Positions 19,739-27,438 are shown, counted from the first letter of the stretch. The stretch: 35,662 nucleotides of DNA from Eubacterium sp. (GCA_022511225.1 JAFLRZ010000020.1:1-35662); one strand, 5' to 3'. Numbers and translations are program-made. Notes: generated from the sequence alone by a model not told the origin.

Positions 19739-20683
19739 ATGTATAATTTCAAGGAATATGCAGGAAGAGAGGATCGCCTTGCAGGCGGTCATAGAATGTG
19801 CGCAGGCTGCGGAGGTACTATCGCAGTAAGAAACGTTCTCAAAGCAATTAAGCCTGAGGATAAGGCAGTAATCGGCAACGCTACAGGCTGTCTTGAGGTT
19901 TCAAGCTTTATGTACCCGTATACTGCTTATAAAGATAGCTATATCCATAACGCATTTGAAAATGCAGGCGCAACAATGTCAGGCGTTGAGGGGGCATATA
20001 ATGCTCTTCGCCGTAAGGGCAAGCTTGATGATACATATAAGTTCATCACTTTCGGCGGTGACGGTGGTACGTATGATATCGGCTTCCAGTCACTTTCAGG
20101 TGCAATGGAAAGAGGTCACGATATGGTTTACGTATGCTACGATAACGGAGCATATATGAACACGGGTATTCAGCGTTCCTCAGCAACACCTATGTTTGCC
20201 GATACAACTACTACTCCTGTCGGCAAGGCAGTTCCTACAGGTAAATCTCAGTACAGAAAAGACCTCTCTGCAATAATCGCAGAGCATCAGGTGCCTTACG
20301 TTGCACAGACTACTTTTGTTCAGAATTTCAGAGATTTGTACAGAAAGAGCGAAAAAGCTATCTACACAAAGGGCGCTGCTTTTCTTAACATTATGGCTCC
20401 GTGTCCGAGAGGCTGGAGATATAATACACCCGATATTATGGAGATATGCAAGTTAGCGGTAGAAACTCGCTACTGGCCGCTTTTTGAGGTAATTGACGGC
20501 AAGTGGATACTCAACTATCAGCCTAAAAATTACGTTCCTATCGAGGAATGGCTCATTAAGCAGGGTAGATTCAAGCATATGTTCAAGCCGCAGAATGAGT
20601 GGATGATCGAAGAATTCCAAAAAGAAGTTGACAGAAGATGGGATCAGCTTCTCGCTCGCTGCACAGAAGTCCGCGGCGCATAA
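19739..20683 (+). CDS. 2-oxoacid:ferredoxin oxidoreductase, beta (TPP) subunit
   Basis: The 314-residue thiamine-diphosphate subunit with one [4Fe-4S] cluster. CAGC (21-24) plus Cys51 and a later Cys supply the cluster; GDGGTYDIGFQSL with YDNGAYMNTG (107-145) is the GDG-x-N TPP/Mg motif. The ORF is open from 19670, but AAGGAGG sits 7 nt before ATG 19739, 13 nt after the alpha stop. The C-terminal part (NEWMIEEFQKEVDRRWDQL) matches the PorB/VorB-partner family. It completes the operon; a dispersed repeat hairpin and a bidirectional terminator follow. Working in reverse with reduced ferredoxin it would carboxylate branched acyl-CoA toward Ile/Val/Leu precursors (inference from the leader). Confidence 0.93.
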   Translation: MYNFKEYAGREDRLAGGHRMCAGCGGTIAVRNVLKAIKPEDKAVIGNATGCLEVSSFMYPYTAYKDSYIHNAFENAGATMSGVEGAYNALRRKGKLDDTYKFITFGGDGGTYDIGFQSLSGAMERGHDMVYVCYDNGAYMNTGIQRSSATPMFADTTTTPVGKAVPTGKSQYRKDLSAIIAEHQVPYVAQTTFVQNFRDLYRKSEKAIYTKGAAFLNIMAPCPRGWRYNTPDIMEICKLAVETRYWPLFEVIDGKWILNYQPKNYVPIEEWLIKQGRFKHMFKPQNEWMIEEFQKEVDRRWDQLLARCTEVRGA

Positions 20684-20713
20684 AAAAGAGCATAACCGCA
20701 CAAAACAAAAGCT

Positions 20714-20757
20714 TTATTGAATAGAATTTCTGTAGGGAGCGATGACCGCATCGCTCC
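20714..20757 (+). repeat. Dispersed intergenic repeat, copy 2
   Basis: TATTGAATAGAATTTCTGTA followed by GGGAGCGATG, loop ACCG, CATCGCTCC (perfect 9-bp stem, 20736-20757) and TTT. It lies between the beta-subunit stop and the shared terminator. It has the same layout as copies at 9569, 27083 and 35527. Confidence 0.82.
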
Positions 20758-20801
20758 TTTATCAAAGTATGAACGAGCATTGCTCGTCCGCCAAATAACT
20801 A

Positions 20802-20838
20802 AAAAAGCTGTATCGACAATCAGTCGATACAGCTTTTT
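20802..20838. terminator. Bidirectional Rho-independent terminator
   Basis: Stem AAAAGCTGTATCGAC, loop AATCA, GTCGATACAGCTTTT, with A and T runs on the two sides. It serves both the oxidoreductase operon (plus) and the trpB-type gene (minus, stop at 20864). Confidence 0.93.
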
Positions 20839-20863
20839 CTCGTTTATTTTTCTGTTTTGCAGA

Positions 20864-22240
20864 TTAAAGATCAACTTTAGGAAGTCCTGCAAAGCCAACA
20901 GCAAGCTCCTCATCAGTAGGAATATAATCACCCATCTTGCCGTCATTGAAGCTCTGATATGCGTACATATCAAAGTAGCCTGTTCCGGTAAGACCGAATA
21001 CGATTGTCTTTTCCTCGCCTGTTTCCTTGCACTTAAGAGCTTCATCAATAGCAACACGGATTGCGTGACTGCTTTCCGGAGCAGGAAGAATACCCTCAAC
21101 TCTTGCAAATTGTGTAGCAGCATCAAATACTGCCGTCTGCTCAACTGCAACTGCTTCCATATACTTGTCGTGATAAAGCTGAGAAAGAGTAGAGCTCATA
21201 CCGTGGAAACGAAGACCACCTGCGTGGTTTGCTGACGGAATAAATCCACTGCCGAGTGTGTACATCTTTGCAAGAGGGCAAATCATACCTGTATCAGCAA
21301 AGTCATAAGCAAACTTACCGCGGGTAAAGCTTGGACAGCTTGCAGGCTCAACAGCAATAATTCTGTAATCAGCCTCACCTCTGAGCTTTTCACCCATAAA
21401 CGGAGAAATAAGACCGCCAAGATTTGAGCCACCTCCTGCACAACCGATAATTATATCGGGCTTGATGTCGTATTTATCGAGAGCAATTTTTGTTTCAAGA
21501 CCTATGATAGACTGGTGAAGAAGCACCTGATTGAGAACTGAGCCGAGAACGTATCTGTATCCCTCGTTAGTTGTAGCAACCTCAACAGCCTCAGAAATAG
21601 CACAACCAAGGCTTCCTGTAGTACCGGGATGCTCAGCAAGAATTTTCTTACCGATTTCTGTGTTTTCTGATGGGGAAGGAGTAACGTCTGCGCCGTATGT
21701 TCTCATAACCTCGCGTCTAAACGGCTTCTGCTCGTAAGAGCATTTTACCATAAATACCTTACAGTCAAGACCGAAATATGAGCAAGCCATTGAAAGAGCT
21801 GTGCCCCACTGACCTGCACCTGTTTCGGTTGTAACGCCCTTAAGTCCCTGCTTCTTTGCATAGTATGCCTGTGCAATAGCAGAATTAAGTTTGTGGCTTC
21901 CCGATGTGTTGTTACCCTCAAATTTGTAGTAAATCTTAGCAGGTGTGCCGAGTGCCTTTTCAAGATAGTAAGCACGAACAAGCGGTGCCGGACGATACAT
22001 CTTGTAGAAGTCGAGTATTTCTTCAGGAATATCAATAAATTTTGTATCCTCATCAAGCTCCTGCTTAACAAGTTCTTCACAGAAAATCGGAGCCAGCTCC
22101 TCTGCCTTAAGAGGCTGAAGCGTTGCAGGGTTGAGAAGCGGTGCCGGTTTAGTTTTCATATCTGCACGCAAATTGTACCACTGCTTTGGCATTTCGCTTT
22201 CATCAAGATAAATTTTGTATGGTATTTTCTTTTCTTCCAT
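20864..22240 (-). CDS. trpB: TrpB2-type tryptophan synthase beta chain (PLP enzyme)
   Basis: A 458-residue fold-type II PLP enzyme that condenses indole with serine. PLP lysine is Lys117 in NTSGSHKLNSA, ETGAGQWGTALS supplies the catalytic-Glu region, and GCAGGGSNLGG (266-276) binds the phosphate. The length, the extended N terminus and the segment around MYRPAPLVRAYYLEKAL mark the TrpB2 (TIGR01415-like) branch, not the shorter TrpB1 that pairs with TrpA. No trpA or other trp gene is near, so indole salvage or a serine-linked side role is more likely than the de novo pathway (inference). AAAGGAG lies 8 nt before the ATG. Its promoter has a dyad over the -10. Confidence 0.9.
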   Translation of the reverse strand: MEEKKIPYKIYLDESEMPKQWYNLRADMKTKPAPLLNPATLQPLKAEELAPIFCEELVKQELDEDTKFIDIPEEILDFYKMYRPAPLVRAYYLEKALGTPAKIYYKFEGNNTSGSHKLNSAIAQAYYAKKQGLKGVTTETGAGQWGTALSMACSYFGLDCKVFMVKCSYEQKPFRREVMRTYGADVTPSPSENTEIGKKILAEHPGTTGSLGCAISEAVEVATTNEGYRYVLGSVLNQVLLHQSIIGLETKIALDKYDIKPDIIIGCAGGGSNLGGLISPFMGEKLRGEADYRIIAVEPASCPSFTRGKFAYDFADTGMICPLAKMYTLGSGFIPSANHAGGLRFHGMSSTLSQLYHDKYMEAVAVEQTAVFDAATQFARVEGILPAPESSHAIRVAIDEALKCKETGEEKTIVFGLTGTGYFDMYAYQSFNDGKMGDYIPTDEELAVGFAGLPKVDL

Positions 22241-22266
22241 GACTTTTCTCCTTTAGTGCAATAAAG

Positions 22267-22304
22267 TATGAAGCTATTATATCACTTCATAAACGTAATG
22301 TCAA
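22267..22304 (-). promoter_or_regulatory. trpB2 promoter with overlapping dyad operator
   Basis: On the minus strand, TTGACA (22304-22299), a 17-nt spacer and TATAAT (22281-22276), both consensus. A 7-bp inverted repeat, TATGAAG / CTTCATA (22267-22273 and 22285-22291, 11 nt apart), spans the -10, suitable for a dimeric repressor. The regulator is unknown. Confidence 0.82.
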
Positions 22305-22314
22305 ATAATTTAAC

Positions 22315-22343
22315 TTGTCTAAATCGTTGTTATGATATATAAT
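22315..22343 (+). promoter_or_regulatory. Promoter of the radical SAM/lipoprotein pair
   Basis: TTGTCT (22315-22320), a 17-nt spacer and TATAAT (22338-22343), about 32 nt before the ATG. It is arranged back to back with the trpB2 promoter, about 11 nt apart. Confidence 0.72.
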
Positions 22344-22374
22344 TAATAACAGATAATCGGTTAAGGAGATTAAT

Positions 22375-23457
22375 ATGTCAATTTCCGTGATGCTCAAGCC
22401 TGCTTCAGGCATTTGCAATCTTAAATGTGAATATTGCTTTTACCGTTCACTGACTGAAAGCCGTGCCGAAAGCTTAAAAGGCTTTATGAGCCTTGATACT
22501 GCTAAATCGGTAATTGCATCAGCACTCGATTTTGCAAAGGGGAGTGAAGTCATTTTTACCTTTCAGGGCGGTGAGCCGCTTCTCAGAGGTCTTGACTTTT
22601 TCAAAGAATTTGTTGACTGCGCAAATAGCAGTAATAAGAATAAAGCAAGGATTTCATACTGCCTGCAAACAAACGGCACATTGATAGACGAGGAGTATGC
22701 AAGGTTTTTCAAAGAAAACAGATTTCTTATCGGTGTGTCGCTTGACGGCGACAGTGAAATAAATAAATACAGAGTGTATCCCGACGGAAGCGACTCATTT
22801 GATGACGTTATAAAAGGAATAAATCTGCTGAAAAAATATGACGTAACATTCAATATTCTGTCCGTACTTACAAAAAATACTGCACTGAATTTCAGAAAAG
22901 CATACAGGTTTTTCAAGCAGAATGATCTCAGGTATCTTCAGTTTATTCCCTGCCTTAAGCCGTTTGATGAAAGCTTTGACGAAAGCATTTATATGAATAA
23001 TGATGACTATGAGTACTTCCTGAAAAAATGCTTTAATATCTATTTCAACGATTATATGAGAGGGGACTACGTGTCGGTTCGCTCCTTCGATAATTATATG
23101 TCGCTGATGAAGGGCGGCAATGCAGAACAGTGCGGTATGAACGGCTTTTGCTCAACCCAGTTTGTAGTCGAGGGTGATGGAAGCGTCTATCCCTGTGATT
23201 TCTACTGCACGGATGACTGGTATCTCGGCAACATTAACGAAAGCTCCTTTGATGAGCTTTATCATGGCGAAAGAGCCGTAGAATTTTTAAAAAATTCTTT
23301 TTTGGTTGACGATAAATGCAAGTCGTGTGATTATTTCTATATTTGCAGGGGTGGCGGATGCAAGCGAAACCGCGTATCTGCCGACTTTTGCAAAGCGTAT
23401 AAAAATTTTTTTTCTGACTGTGTATACAAAATGCAGCAGATGAAAGGTAGGTCATAA
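22375..23457 (+). CDS. Radical SAM enzyme, anaerobic sulfatase-maturase (anSME)-like, SPASM
   Basis: A 360-residue enzyme. The radical SAM cluster motif is Cys14-x3-Cys18-x2-Cys21 (GICNLKCEYCFYR), with the GGEP motif in FTFQGGEPLLRG. The C-terminal SPASM region carries CGMNGFCSTQFVVEGDGSVYPCDFYCTDDWYLGNI and CKSCDYFYICRGGGCKR, ligands for two auxiliary [4Fe-4S] clusters. PCDFY-x4-W-x-LGNI is characteristic of anSMEs, which oxidise Cys or Ser to formylglycine in sulfatases. No sulfatase is nearby; the only partner is the lipoprotein gene 1 nt downstream. The target may be elsewhere in the genome. AAGGAG precedes the ATG. Confidence 0.9.
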   Translation: MSISVMLKPASGICNLKCEYCFYRSLTESRAESLKGFMSLDTAKSVIASALDFAKGSEVIFTFQGGEPLLRGLDFFKEFVDCANSSNKNKARISYCLQTNGTLIDEEYARFFKENRFLIGVSLDGDSEINKYRVYPDGSDSFDDVIKGINLLKKYDVTFNILSVLTKNTALNFRKAYRFFKQNDLRYLQFIPCLKPFDESFDESIYMNNDDYEYFLKKCFNIYFNDYMRGDYVSVRSFDNYMSLMKGGNAEQCGMNGFCSTQFVVEGDGSVYPCDFYCTDDWYLGNINESSFDELYHGERAVEFLKNSFLVDDKCKSCDYFYICRGGGCKRNRVSADFCKAYKNFFSDCVYKMQQMKGRS

Positions 23458-23458
23458 A

Positions 23459-24355
23459 ATGAAAAAGTTAATTTCGGTTTTACTTTCAGTTGTAATGCTT
23501 ATATCCTGTTTTTACGGCTGTTCAAAGCAAGCAAATACATCAAAGAGCGATTTCATCCTCAAGTATACCCTTGACAGTCACTATTCCACTGCAGACGAAG
23601 CTACCTTGCGCTCGTATGAAAAGTTTTGCTCTGCCGTTGAAAACGGTGAGCCTGAAGTAAAAATAAGCGCATCAATGATTGATGCCGTAACACAGCTGTT
23701 TTATACCTGCTTTCCGTTATATCCGCTCGTTAAGTCTATGGCACCGCTTGAAAACGGTGCAGGCTTTTCGTTAACCTATACCAATGATATAGATACTCAT
23801 AATGCTCTTGTCGCTCAGTTTAAGAATAAGATAAGTGATATTATGAATGAGTGCAGCTACGGCAAGGTAAACGTTAATGAATACATATTCAACGTCTATA
23901 CTTATATCACTCAGAATTTCACGCTTGATAATAATGCATCAAGCACGTTTGACACAATCATTAACAGCAAGGGGCATTATTCATACGTCAATTCTGCATT
24001 CGAGTATCTCGCACTTCAGGGAGGAGGCAGAGCGTGCCACGTTGTTAATTACGACGGCGCATCAACAATAATTTCAACCGTTAAGTTTAATGACGAATGG
24101 TACTTCTTTGACCCTGCAGCAGAAATTTCCGATAACTCAGGCAAGGCACTTAAATACTTTGCTATGAATAACAAGGACGTCAAGAGCATTTATTCAACAG
24201 ATTCATTCCTCTATACCGACGGTCAGAAAATTGAAAAAATCAAGAATGACACCTATAAAGAGCTTAGAAATTCCACCTCATTTACGGCTGATAATTCGCA
24301 GGTAAAGGTAACAATTTCAGGCAAGAATGACGACTTTATTATCAATTTTAAATAA
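23459..24355 (+). CDS. Lipoprotein with degenerate transglutaminase-like domain
   Basis: A 298-residue protein with a lipoprotein signal peptide: KK, a hydrophobic stretch and lipobox LISC (Cys17; a second candidate is FYGC, Cys21). Residues about 140-225 resemble a transglutaminase-like fold: YITQNFTLDNNASSTFDTIINSKGHYSYVNSAFEYLALQGGGRACHVVNYDG and then FNDEWYFFDPAAE, where the WYFFDP strand keeps the Asp position. The catalytic Cys expected after the glycine (here KGHYSY) and the His before the W strand are not evident, so it is probably inactive or misassigned. It starts 1 nt after the radical SAM gene, so the two are co-translated. Function unknown. Confidence 0.65.
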   Translation: MKKLISVLLSVVMLISCFYGCSKQANTSKSDFILKYTLDSHYSTADEATLRSYEKFCSAVENGEPEVKISASMIDAVTQLFYTCFPLYPLVKSMAPLENGAGFSLTYTNDIDTHNALVAQFKNKISDIMNECSYGKVNVNEYIFNVYTYITQNFTLDNNASSTFDTIINSKGHYSYVNSAFEYLALQGGGRACHVVNYDGASTIISTVKFNDEWYFFDPAAEISDNSGKALKYFAMNNKDVKSIYSTDSFLYTDGQKIEKIKNDTYKELRNSTSFTADNSQVKVTISGKNDDFIINFK

Positions 24356-24371
24356 AAATATAAAATTTCTT

Positions 24372-24400
24372 TTGTGTTTATTTGATATATATGTTATACT
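24372..24400 (+). promoter_or_regulatory. Promoter of the GPH/MFS transporter gene
   Basis: TTGTGT (24372-24377), a 17-nt spacer and TATACT (24395-24400), 31 nt before the ATG. Confidence 0.65.
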
Positions 24401-24431
24401 CTATATATAAAACACGACAGGGGAGATAAAA

Positions 24432-26981
24432 ATGGCTGATTTAGATGTAAAGAAAAAGGCTATGGAATTACTTGACAACGTGCGCTACTTCTGGAAGGAA
24501 CCGCCAAAAGGCAGATATATGTCCTTCAAGGAAATTGCGTCGTATGCATTCGGAGGTATCGGCTTTTACTTCGTCGTATGTATGAGCATATCGTGTATTC
24601 TCGGTGCAACAAACGTGTTTATTTCAGGCACAATCGGTATAGGTATGACCGATATGTACATACTCTACGTTATCGGTGTGCTGTCAGGTATTCCACTTAC
24701 CGGCATAAGAGCCCATATAATTGATAATACCAGAAATAAAGCGGGTAAGTACCGCCCGTATATTCTTTCTATGGGTATTCCGTCAGTTATCCTTTTTGTC
24801 GGTATGGTGTGGTTTCCGTACGATATTCTTAAGACTATTTTCGGCGAGTCACTTGTATTCGGCAAGCCTGCTTACTACGTTGCTAAGTGCGCAGTAGTTA
24901 TGCTTTTCAACATAGGAATGCAGTTTTTCTATTATTTCTTTTATGATTCATATGAAAATCTCATTCACGTATTATCTCCTAATTCACAGGAAAGAGCTGA
25001 CGTTGCTTCAATAAAAAGCGTTATTTATTCTTTTGGCCCGTCAGTCTTTAATATGATAATGCCTTTTATTGCGCAGAATATTTTCCATACTAATCAGACG
25101 GATATTCGTGTATACCGACTTGCTTTTCCGATTGTCGGCGTTATAGGTATTCTTATGTGCGTTATCATTTACGCTAACACTCAGGAGAAGATTATTCAGG
25201 CAAAAACCCACGTAGTACAGATTAAATTTACTGATGCTTTTAGGGCAGTTGCAAAGAATAAGTATTTCTGGATTATTTCTCTTGCCGTATGGATTGGATT
25301 TTTAGAGAACGCTTATTCAAATATTCTTTACTGGTTATATAACTACGGCGGTGCCGCTTCGGGTAATGTTTATATGATTATTGTTACTCTTAACGGAAAC
25401 GCTGCCCTTTGGGGTATGATTATGGCACCGTTTTTCATCAGAAAATGGGGCAAGAAAAAGGTACAGATAGTAACGAATCTTTTAAATATACTGTTCATCA
25501 TTATGATGCTTCCTATTGTTTCGGGAGGTACGGATGCAACAGGCAACCTTAAGCCGTTTATTATCTGGGGTGTCCTTGTCTGCCTTTACTGTAACGGTAT
25601 CGTCGCTGCGTTTGCACATATCCTTAATCCGTCAATTCAGGCGGACATCAGGGATTATCAGCAGTATCAGACGGGCGAAAGAATCGACGGTATGTTTTCT
25701 GCTGTAACTGCAATAGGAAACGTTATTATGCTTGTTACCGCCGGCGTCCTTCCTGCACTCCAGGAGCGCTACGGTATGACAATGGCTAACGCAAAGAAAG
25801 TTGTTGCCAACAGTGATCTTATGTCAAGAATACTCCCCGGAACAAAGCAGACGATAGGTCAGTTACTTTCCGAGCAGGCAGCAAACGGACAGGATATGTT
25901 TAACCCCTCAAACGCACTTTATGACGTCACCGGAACTCTTGTTCCGTTACTCAGAATTCTTGTTGTCGTTGCGGCTATCGGTGCGCTGATGAATGTTATT
26001 CCGTTCTTCTTCTATGATTTAACAGAGGATAAGCAGAAGTCCATTATTCGCGTGCTTAAGGTAAGAGCTCTATTTGAGGACTATGCAAATAATGCTCTTA
26101 AGGATAAAGAGCTTGTTGAAGCTATCGACCTTGTAAATGACGCAAGAGAAATGGCATTGGCAGAGCCGAAGGCTGTAGACAAAAACAGCTATAAGGGTAT
26201 CACCGATAAGGCAGAAAAGAAACTTGCCAAGAAAGCGTACAAGGAAGCCCTTGAATTTAACGAAGAAATTGAGATTTCTAAATTCGTATGTGCCGAGCTT
26301 GATAAATTCAATTCACCTATCGTTCAAAAACAGCTCTCACTTTATAAGGCAGTATGTGACCAGGGTCTTGACGGAATTAAGAATACTGACATCGATGCCG
26401 TTAAGAAGGAGCTTAAAGATGCAAAAAGACTTCCTAAAGGCACTGCTGATGAAAAAGAATTCAGAAAAATCAGTATCGAGCTTGCAAAGAAAAAGCTTTC
26501 ATCTTACAAGAATTTCGTTAAGCATTTCGGCACAGTCAATGAGTTTGTAGAGCCTGATATGTCAATAATCGAAGACTTCTTTAATATTGAGGACGAGTGC
26601 GACGAGCTCATCAGTGCACTTACAAAAGAGCTTTCACTTGCTAAAAAGGATAAGAATGAGGCAAGAATTGCCGAATTGAAGCAGCAGATTAAAACTGCAT
26701 CTAAAAAGCGTAAGAACGCAAGGGAAGCTTCTAAAAAGGAAATGGATACACATGCAGTATTCAACCGTGCAGCAGACGTGTATATCACAGCAAGAAAGCT
26801 TCTTGTTCAGCAGGAGAATTTCTCTCACTTTGATGAAATTGCCGCCCTTTATGACGAGGCAAAGGCTCGTGCCGAGGAGGAAGACAGATTAAAGGCTGAG
26901 GAAACAGCTCGCAAGAAGAAGGAACTCGAAGAAGAGCTTGCTCAGCAGAAAGCCAAAAAAGCAAAGAAAAAGAATAAGTAA
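24432..26981 (+). CDS. GPH/MFS-type transporter with long charged C-terminal tail
   Basis: An 849-residue protein in two parts. Residues about 30-527 are a 12-segment transporter of the glycoside-pentoside-hexuronide/MFS_2 type: ASYAFGGIGFYFV opens it, and the loop with DNTRNKAGKYRPYILSMGIP matches the DxxxxxxGKxRPY motif of the family. Residues about 528-849 form a hydrophilic tail very rich in Lys, Glu and Ala, with coiled-coil-like stretches (ELSLAKKDKNEARIAELKQQIKTASKKRKNAREASKKE) and a final EEDRLKAEETARKKKELEEELAQQKAKKAKKKNK. Usual GPH transporters are about 450-500 residues, so the tail is an addition. Substrate unknown, likely a sugar or glycoside. GGGGAG precedes the ATG; no sugar catabolic gene is adjacent. 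Confidence 0.85.
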   Translation: MADLDVKKKAMELLDNVRYFWKEPPKGRYMSFKEIASYAFGGIGFYFVVCMSISCILGATNVFISGTIGIGMTDMYILYVIGVLSGIPLTGIRAHIIDNTRNKAGKYRPYILSMGIPSVILFVGMVWFPYDILKTIFGESLVFGKPAYYVAKCAVVMLFNIGMQFFYYFFYDSYENLIHVLSPNSQERADVASIKSVIYSFGPSVFNMIMPFIAQNIFHTNQTDIRVYRLAFPIVGVIGILMCVIIYANTQEKIIQAKTHVVQIKFTDAFRAVAKNKYFWIISLAVWIGFLENAYSNILYWLYNYGGAASGNVYMIIVTLNGNAALWGMIMAPFFIRKWGKKKVQIVTNLLNILFIIMMLPIVSGGTDATGNLKPFIIWGVLVCLYCNGIVAAFAHILNPSIQADIRDYQQYQTGERIDGMFSAVTAIGNVIMLVTAGVLPALQERYGMTMANAKKVVANSDLMSRILPGTKQTIGQLLSEQAANGQDMFNPSNALYDVTGTLVPLLRILVVVAAIGALMNVIPFFFYDLTEDKQKSIIRVLKVRALFEDYANNALKDKELVEAIDLVNDAREMALAEPKAVDKNSYKGITDKAEKKLAKKAYKEALEFNEEIEISKFVCAELDKFNSPIVQKQLSLYKAVCDQGLDGIKNTDIDAVKKELKDAKRLPKGTADEKEFRKISIELAKKKLSSYKNFVKHFGTVNEFVEPDMSIIEDFFNIEDECDELISALTKELSLAKKDKNEARIAELKQQIKTASKKRKNAREASKKEMDTHAVFNRAADVYITARKLLVQQENFSHFDEIAALYDEAKARAEEEDRLKAEETARKKKELEEELAQQKAKKAKKKNK

Positions 26982-26998
26982 AACTTTATAAAAATTGC

Positions 26999-27025
26999 AG
27001 GGGAGGCAGATTACCTCCCCTAAAA
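26999..27025 (+). terminator. Hairpin terminator 1 after the transporter
   Basis: AGGGGAGG, loop CAGATTA, CCTCCCCT (26999-27021), then AAAAAT; its T tract is poor on the plus strand. It forms a pair with the similar hairpin 34 nt downstream, so the two may be related repeat units. Confidence 0.6.
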
Positions 27026-27054
27026 ATATAACAGAAGCATTATTGCTTGCTTGT

Positions 27055-27081
27055 AGGGGAGGATATTATCCTCCCCTTTTT
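27055..27081 (+). terminator. Hairpin terminator 2 after the transporter
   Basis: AGGGGAGGA, loop TATTA, TCCTCCCCT (27055-27077), followed by TTTTCT. It is a strong Rho-independent terminator. Its arms are nearly identical to those of the hairpin at 26999, suggesting duplication. Confidence 0.85.
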
Positions 27082-27082
27082 C

Positions 27083-27121
27083 TACTCATTGCATAGGGAA
27101 CGATGACCGCATCGTTCCGTT
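27083..27121 (+). repeat. Dispersed intergenic repeat, copy 3 (compensatory stem change)
   Basis: A short TACTCATTGCATA box is followed by GGGAACGATG, loop ACCG, CATCGTTCC (stem 27097-27118). Relative to copies 1 and 2, the G-C pair in GGAGC/GCTCC is changed to A-T on both arms, preserving pairing. The following stretch (27122-27222) has an inverted repeat ACCCCT (27165-27170) / AGGGGT (27210-27215) next to the DUF3343 start. Confidence 0.8.
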
Positions 27122-27222
27122 AATGACCACTTCACTGTGTCTATAACCTCATTAAACAACATTAACCCCTCTGCATAGAATATTGTATGCTATAAATATA
27201 TCTATGAATAGGGGTATCATAT

Positions 27223-27438
27223 ATGAAATTGTTAATAAAGGTAGGCTCAATAACCAATGCACAGCGAAGTGTTCGGATACTTTCCTCAAAAGGCTATAAG
27301 GCACATCTAAAGAGAATAACTCCCAATAAATCCGACAGCGGATGCGGATGGGCAGTTTTGGCATATACTGAGGACAGGGATGCGGTTAAAGCCATAGAAA
27401 ATGCAGGAATCAGGGTCAGAGGTGTAGAGCGCGTATGA
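27223..27438 (+). CDS. DUF3343 protein, putative Se/S carrier
   Basis: A 71-residue protein matching DUF3343 by its size, N-terminal MKLLIKVGSITNAQRSVRILSSKGYKAHLKR and its single conserved SGCGWAV motif (Cys41). The family is annotated as a putative selenium or sulfur carrier, with Cys41 as the predicted persulfide acceptor. The stop overlaps the next start (ATGA), so it is coupled to the cysteine desulfurase, an arrangement known for this family. AGGGGT lies 7 nt before the ATG and could be masked by the upstream ACCCCT. Whether this organism uses selenium cannot be told; no selD or selA is in the window. Confidence 0.87.
   Translation: MKLLIKVGSITNAQRSVRILSSKGYKAHLKRITPNKSDSGCGWAVLAYTEDRDAVKAIENAGIRVRGVERV

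Noticed and set aside
20717-21235. Plus-strand ORF of 172 codons after the oxidoreductase operon
   Set aside because: It spans a repeat and a terminator hairpin and then runs antisense to the trpB2 gene.
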